This document shows, one piece after another, positions 43,008-64,000 of a stretch of 64,000 nt of DNA (the first letter of the stretch is position 1; each line of letters opens with the position of its first letter). The notes below the pieces were generated by a model. It searched no databases. It was not told where the DNA came from and worked only from the letters and a program-made list of their open reading frames with translations. A program made the translations under genes and the position numbers. Source of the stretch: Puffinus mauretanicus (taxonomy: Eukaryota > Chordata > Aves > Procellariiformes > Procellariidae); assembly GCA_023333565.1 (NCBI GenBank), contig JAJKFH010003870.1, forward strand, positions 124,001 through 188,000, given 5' to 3'.

Positions 43008-43115
43008 GCTGCCTGCGTCCCGGTTATGCTCAGCAACGGATGGGAGTTGCCGTTCTCAGAAGTGATTGATTGGAACCAAGCTGCCGTCATAGGCGATGAG
43101 AGATTGTTATTACAG
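43008..43115 (+). CDS. EXT1: EXT1 coding exon 3 (C-terminal edge of GT47 domain)
   Basis: This exon of 108 bases is 36 whole codons, residues 353-388, running from [16 protein letters not shown] to GDERLLLQ. It closes the GT47 fold. The segment [12 protein letters not shown] resembles the nucleotide-sugar-binding end of other exostosin-family proteins. One difference from the human protein as I recall it is Asp for Asn at residue 373 (EVIDWNQ). The acceptor GTGCAG at 43007 has a poor pyrimidine tract. A good branch-point match, CTAAC, lies at 42976-42980, with its adenosine about 29 bases upstream of the exon. The donor is GTAAGA from 43116. Both borders are phase 0, so the exon could be skipped without shifting the frame. 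Confidence 0.96.
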
Positions 43116-47150
<4,035 letters not shown>

Positions 47151-49396
47151 TAAGGAAATGCTTTCTTCATTATCGAAATCCACATTAGAAAACTGACACA
47201 GTGAAAAATGGGAGCTACCTAACGCATGGAAAAGTTGTCATGTGTGATCTTGCCTTCACAAGGCTTTATGGCTTATGAATCACTATCCTTGTCATTGGTA
47301 GTGAATGTGTTTCTTTAAGAAACCTTTCTGGAATTCATTTTGGAAAAAATATTACTGTAAAGCTCTTCCTTGACCATTCCTTAACATTTTGATGCCTTGT
47401 GATGGGGCTACTGGTCTGGCTGAAGGAAAAGGGAGGGCTTGTAAATCACTGTGTCTTATCTTCACACACAGGATAAGGGAAAGGCCTGATCATCCTTATA
47501 AAATATTAATAAATAATCATAATTAGACTGCTGTTAAACAGGGAGACAGATGATCTCAAATGTGGAGAGAATGCTTTCTGAATTCAGAGACAGAGGAGAG
47601 ATGAAAGGCTCTTTAGAAGTAGGGCCCAGGCTACAATTTCAAAAGCAGGTTTCTCCTCTAATTGTTTCGCAATTTTGCACGTAATTTTTTGACACACTTT
47701 TAGCACTGAAAGTGGCTCACTTTGTAGGTGCAAATGTATTCATCTTATGCTAATGCTTCTGCAATTGCATCCGTCTTTGTGCACAGTTATAAAGCTCCAC
47801 ATTTCCCGCTGTGCCTGCTTTCCCCTGAAAACTGCAAATGAGTGCTGTTTCCTGCAGTACAGGTTGCCCGTGGCTGATCTACCTCCAGCTGCTGCAAGAC
47901 AGTCCCCTAGGTTTTTCTGTGCCAATGAAGAAAACCAGCCAGGGAACATTTTCGGAGCCCCTGGCATAGCTGTCCTCGCAACGCTCTCCTCCCCCCAGAA
48001 GAACATGTCTTCATCTGTGCTGCCTGTTGGGAACTGCACTGCATCCTCAAACTCCCCATAAGCACTGATGAGATAGTGATAATTATCACAGCCCACGCCA
48101 GGATCGGACTAACAAAGCTGGAAAACCACATGCCAGTACTCACATTCTAATTTACCCTTACAGAAGTACCCTTAAGGACAATCAGGGTGTCTCATGTATT
48201 ATCTGCCCCTTCCCTACATGCACCTTGTTATTGTTGGGGATTGCTAAAAGGAGAGGGGCACACGGCTCTCCTCGCTGCCCCTCTCCTGCCCGTGCTGGGG
48301 CTGGTCTCGAGGGGACGTAACCTGCAGCCCCCATGGCCTTGGTGTCCATTGCATCAAGCTCCAACACTCACAGATGTGTCTTTAGTGCTGCCCTGGGACA
48401 CGTTGGCCCATGTGGCCACAGGTGCCCAGAGGACAGCAGAACCCGTAATAAAGCTGAAGCAGCTGGGCAACCAGCAAGCTGGAGTTTCCGCTTGGAGGCG
48501 AAAAGCTAAAGTGAAAACAAAAATCTTCCTGGAAGGTTTAATTTAATGAAACCGAGTAATGTATGCCTGGTGTTGAAGTTATGTTCTGGGTTTTTTCATT
48601 TGTTTGCAAGGGTGGTTTTGGTTTGAGGGTTTTTTTGTTTATTTTTTAATTCAGGACTCTCAGAAATTTTTGAGACAGCTAAGAGGGATTCTGTTCTTAT
48701 GAACTCATTTCACATTTCAACTTGCCTAAGTAAAGTCCTGAGTTAACTTTCCTTAGGAAAGGAATAAAACAGTTGAGAGTGGTTTTTGGTGTCCAAAATC
48801 TGCAAGCAGTGTCTCTTCTTCTTAAAATCTGATGCCTGGAAGTAAATTCCTAGCAGGATGATTTTTTTCTGGTGGATGTTATCCATCTTCTGTTGTAACA
48901 GTGTTGTGTCAGGGTGCTCTGATGATGCTAGATATCATCAGAATAATCACTTGCCTGCTAACTGCAGTGCCGGTACATGTCCATGTGTGAGGATATCAAT
49001 ACAGGAAAAGTCTTCAGCAGCTCAGGTGTCTGCAAGGACATCGCAGCTCTCCTCTGCCTTTTCTCCTGGACACCTCTGAAAACATGAAGTCACATTTTAA
49101 GGTCTTTGATCTTCTCACAGCATTTGGTGGCCTAAGCCAAACAGCTCATAGCCCAAAATGAGAGGTTTGAATCATTTGGCCAGCAACCCCATATTGCAGG
49201 CACAGAGGAACTGCCCGGTGCCGTGGACATGGTGTGAGTTAGGAACCGATGTTCATGAGAGTCTGCTGCAGGCTGGTGAGTGGGAGCACTGGCAGCGCAG
49301 CAGTGGACTGCTGCAAAAAGCATTCAGACACATGCTCCAGTGTATCTGCATTTTTCAGCTTGGTCTTCTCTGAAAACAAACCCAAAACATCCTTAA

Positions 49397-49471
49397 ATCC
49401 CTGTGCAGCGTGCTCAGTCCTCCGCTTGGGAAGATCCCTGAGCAGCGTGCTCAGTCCTCCGCTTGGGAAGA
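49397..49471. repeat. Tandem duplication, 37-bp unit, two copies
   Basis: Two adjacent copies with a 37-base period share ATCCCTG followed by T or A and then GCAGCGTGCTCAGTCCTCCG plus CTTGGGAAGA. The only mismatch I see is T/A at one position (49404/49441). The near identity suggests a recent duplication, possibly a minisatellite seed. Confidence 0.85.
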
Positions 49472-50825
49472 GGAGGGGAGAGGGACAGCACAAAGTACAG
49501 ACAGGAAATGTTTGATGCTTGGTGGGGGCATGTTGAGAAGAAGCAATGATTAGGGCAATATGTGAACTTTTTGAAGCGTGAGGATGAGGGACACAAAAAT
49601 ATTGGGCTACTAATGAATTCCAAAAAGAAAAGGGAGATCTCACCAGAGATCCTAACCCCTTTCTCCTCTGATTAAACTTCCTGTCTTGCCTCATGATTGG
49701 AGAGACCGTGTAGGTACTGTCTATCTCTGCAATATGTGCAACGCTATACACTGCATTTTAATTGATTGGTCTTCCATGTTATCTTTTTTTATACTTTTCT
49801 GTTCTCTTTCTTCCAAGTTGTCTTTTCTCCCCTCTATCATGACAGACAGCTAGGTTTCTTATGTAGACCAGGAGTGTGATAAATTAATCTTCCATTTGAT
49901 AACTGTGATAAATCACCGAGGCCAGCTCCCCAGCCTGGTGCGGAACCGTGCTGGTGAGATTTGTGTGCCTGACATGCACTGAAGGCTGCGTGTGCTGCAT
50001 GGCACCAAGGGCCTGCTCCGTGTTAGAGCTGCGCTCGCTCCGGGTGCGCTGAGGCAGCCTTGAATGCGAGCCATGTGTTTCCCCTGCAGCCTTGTTGGCT
50101 ACCAGCACAGTGGAAAACTCCACCGTCTGTGAAAAACTCCTGACCATGTAAATTCACAGACTTCTCCTTAACTGATTACGCCCCAGTTCTGAGAAAGCAG
50201 GAGGAAGGAGCTGTAATATTTAGGCTTTGTGGTAAACACTTGAAAATACGTACTTTCTAGGTTCTGTCTTTGTTTAGTGGCATAACTTGCAGATGGAGAA
50301 ACGCAGTCGTCGTCTTTTTTTTCCTCTCCCCACTACCGTGCAGGAGATCTGACAACTGATACACCTATTTCCAAACAGAAATATTCAGATACGCTCTTGG
50401 CAGTGATGGAAATACAGTCCTAAGTCTGTTATTCCGAGACCAAAAAAAAAGTTAAATTAACTTACGCATGTGAGCGACGTACTGCATATTAGCTATGGTA
50501 ATTGGCTGTAGGCAAAATTTAGACAAGCATGCAAATACCTAACATTTGCACCAGTTTAGCAGTATGTGTATCGCCACCAGCAGTGGATTGTCTAGCACAA
50601 TGTAACTGGTGTTTTAATGTTTTTTTGTCATGGCAATCAAAAATTCCAGGAAAACCACTGCTTGTGGCAACACATATTCATGTTCTGTATTGACCAAATG
50701 TCCCTGAACTCAGCTGCCTACAGAGATTTTAGCTTGTTTAGACTCCAGCAGCTTCTTTTGTTTGGCTTGTGTTGGGTCTTTTTGCTGCTTTTGGTTTTCC
50801 TATGCTGTGGGTATATGCCTTCTTT

Positions 50826-51340
50826 AGTTCCATAGATTTTAAGGCCAGAATGAATGATGAGGGACCAGATTTAGTCCAACTTCAGAGCCATAGTTTCACC
50901 CAGATATGCCTATGTTAAGCCAGAGACATTAGGTTAGGAGAACCAACGTGTTCTTGGCACTTGAGCCCTGTGCAATGCATAAACTGCCAGTTATGTGAAA
51001 TCTCCTTAGGAGATTGCAGAAGATGAGCTGCAGAAGAATGCAAGGCAATCCTGCTTAGCTAACTTAGAGGAAAATTCTTCCTTCACCACCCCCTGGCCCT
51101 TTGCAGTGTCCCATCTCCAGACCTGCCAACCTCTGATGCTCTGAAGGAAGGCAAATCCCCTGTGCGGCCCAACAGCAGATTGCACTAGAAGGTTGCAATT
51201 TATTTAGAGGCTGAATTTGTCCAGTTACAGCTTCCCACCACTGAATCTTGTTATGCCTTTGCAGCAAGTTTGAAAAAGCTCCCATCGATGTAAGAACCAC
51301 CATGGTTCTTGCATACAGGTATCTGATGTGACGTAACTGT
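50826..51340 (-). mobile_element. Old CR1-like LINE 3' fragment in intron 4
   Basis: On the + strand the left end reads ATAGATTTTAAGGCCAGAAT, then CCAGATTTAGTCCAAC and ATAGTTTCACCCAGATATGC. It continues into GAGGAAAATTCTTCCTTCAC and, near 51290, an AAGAACCACCATGGTTCTTG stretch. These phrases in this order resemble the antisense 3' part of an old amniote CR1 subfamily. It is heavily diverged, with approximate borders and no surviving frame. Confidence 0.5.
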
Positions 51341-52044
51341 AATTACTTTTATAAGTACATATTAATTGTACAGCCTTGTATCTTTTTTTGTGGCTTGTGG
51401 TATTCTAGGTGATAAAGTAGATGACCTAGCAATCTGTTCTGACCTTAAAAATCTAGGAATCTATGTTTGTGGCCCTCTACAGAGACAGACAGTAGTTGCC
51501 AAAAGATCTTTTTCTGTTTCATCCAAGAAGGAACTGTTACAGAACTGAGACGTGGAATCAGTGATGTATCTGAATGCTAATATCCCTTTATAATTAAGCA
51601 AAAATGAATAATTAGTGGAGCCTGATTTGCTGAAAGTCTTTGTGGTTTTGAATACTCTCATTATCTCAAAATAATACCTAGCTTTGTAATGCCATCCTCA
51701 AATAATTATCTTCTGTGAGTTCTGGATAGTAAAACTGACAATGAACTAATCGGGCTTACAACTGCTAAGATACTCTAATTGACAAAATATTTGACTTGAA
51801 ATACAAAATGCAATGAATTGCAAGGTCCCCATGTCCAGAGAGACTAATGAGGTGCTCTGAAACCTATTGCACAAAGCCTGAGCTGCTGAAGTGGTGTCGA
51901 AGTGTGCAGGTTCTGTGTCATTTTAAGAGAGGTTAAGCAGGAATGTCGAGTAATTTGTGTGCCTCAGCTTTTTGCAAAATAGGTGATGATTCCAGTCAGC
52001 TGGAGTCCCTGAAGCTTCTACCAGTGACTATTACACTCTATTGA

Positions 52045-57248
<5,204 letters not shown>

Positions 57249-57338
57249 GTTATGAGCAGTCGCTTCCTACCCTACGACAACATAGTGACAGATGCAGTGC
57301 TAAGCCTGGATGAGGACACCGTGCTTTCAACCACTGAG
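57249..57338 (+). CDS. EXT1: EXT1 coding exon 8 (GT64 DXD motif)
   Basis: This exon of 90 bases is 30 whole codons, residues 545-574, from [15 protein letters not shown] to VLSTTE. It carries the metal-binding DXD motif of the GT64 domain as Asp565-Glu566-Asp567 (LSLDEDTVL). In this family that motif holds the divalent cation and the UDP-sugar phosphates. The acceptor is ACCCACAG at 57248, preceded by a strong pyrimidine tract around 57212-57235. The donor is GTAAGG from 57339. Both ends are phase 0, so skipping this small exon would remove the DXD motif without a frameshift. Confidence 0.96.

Positions 57339-64000
<6,662 letters not shown>

Noticed and set aside
49239..49751. 170-codon - strand frame in intron 4
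   Set aside because: It includes the 37-bp tandem duplication read as repeated amino acids (KRRTEHAAQG twice), which explains part of its protein-like look. No family match.

Overview
The window is vertebrate nuclear DNA, most likely from a bird. It holds one multi-exon gene on the + strand, with small exons separated by kilobase-scale introns. Two 3'-truncated CR1 LINEs of the avian type lie near 30 kb and 32.6 kb, and older, eroded CR1-like fragments are scattered elsewhere. The overall density of interspersed repeats is low, which fits a bird. A crocodilian or turtle is less likely but not excluded. Nothing looks bacterial, plasmid-borne or viral; there are no operons, rRNA or tRNA genes, and no CRISPR arrays.

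The gene is EXT1 (exostosin-1), a Golgi glycosyltransferase that works with EXT2 to polymerise the heparan sulfate backbone. Nine coding exons, equivalent to exons 2 to 10 of human EXT1, can be placed to the base. Each has AG/GT borders and the exons join in one uninterrupted reading frame: 40186-40279, 43008-43115, 46887-47006, 52072-52204, 53540-53658, 54393-54488, 57249-57338, 61039-61199 and 62182-62353. They total 1093 coding bases. This equals residues 321 (part) to 685 if exon 1 has the same 962-base coding length as in human. Exon 1 lies upstream of the window and the last exon (about 61 residues plus stop) lies downstream.

Layout: 1-40185 is the 3' part of a very large intron 1 with no supportable coding exon. 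It holds AT/CA microsatellites, homopolymer runs, a homeodomain-type AT-rich inverted repeat near 20.3 kb, two eroded CR1-like elements (about 21.3 and 27.3-28.0 kb) and two better preserved CR1 copies (30.1 and 32.6 kb). From 40 to 62 kb exons alternate with introns of 0.7 to 5.1 kb. Intron 4 contains another old CR1-like fragment and a 37-bp tandem duplication. 62354-64000 is the start of intron 10.

The many short open frames elsewhere in the window are chance frames in non-coding DNA. I did not find a convincing undescribed system. The points most worth a check are the inverted AT-rich block at 20.3 kb, a coding-looking relic at 7.6-7.8 kb, a frame with a single stop at 62.8-63.3 kb, and the block of symmetric exons that includes the DXD exon.
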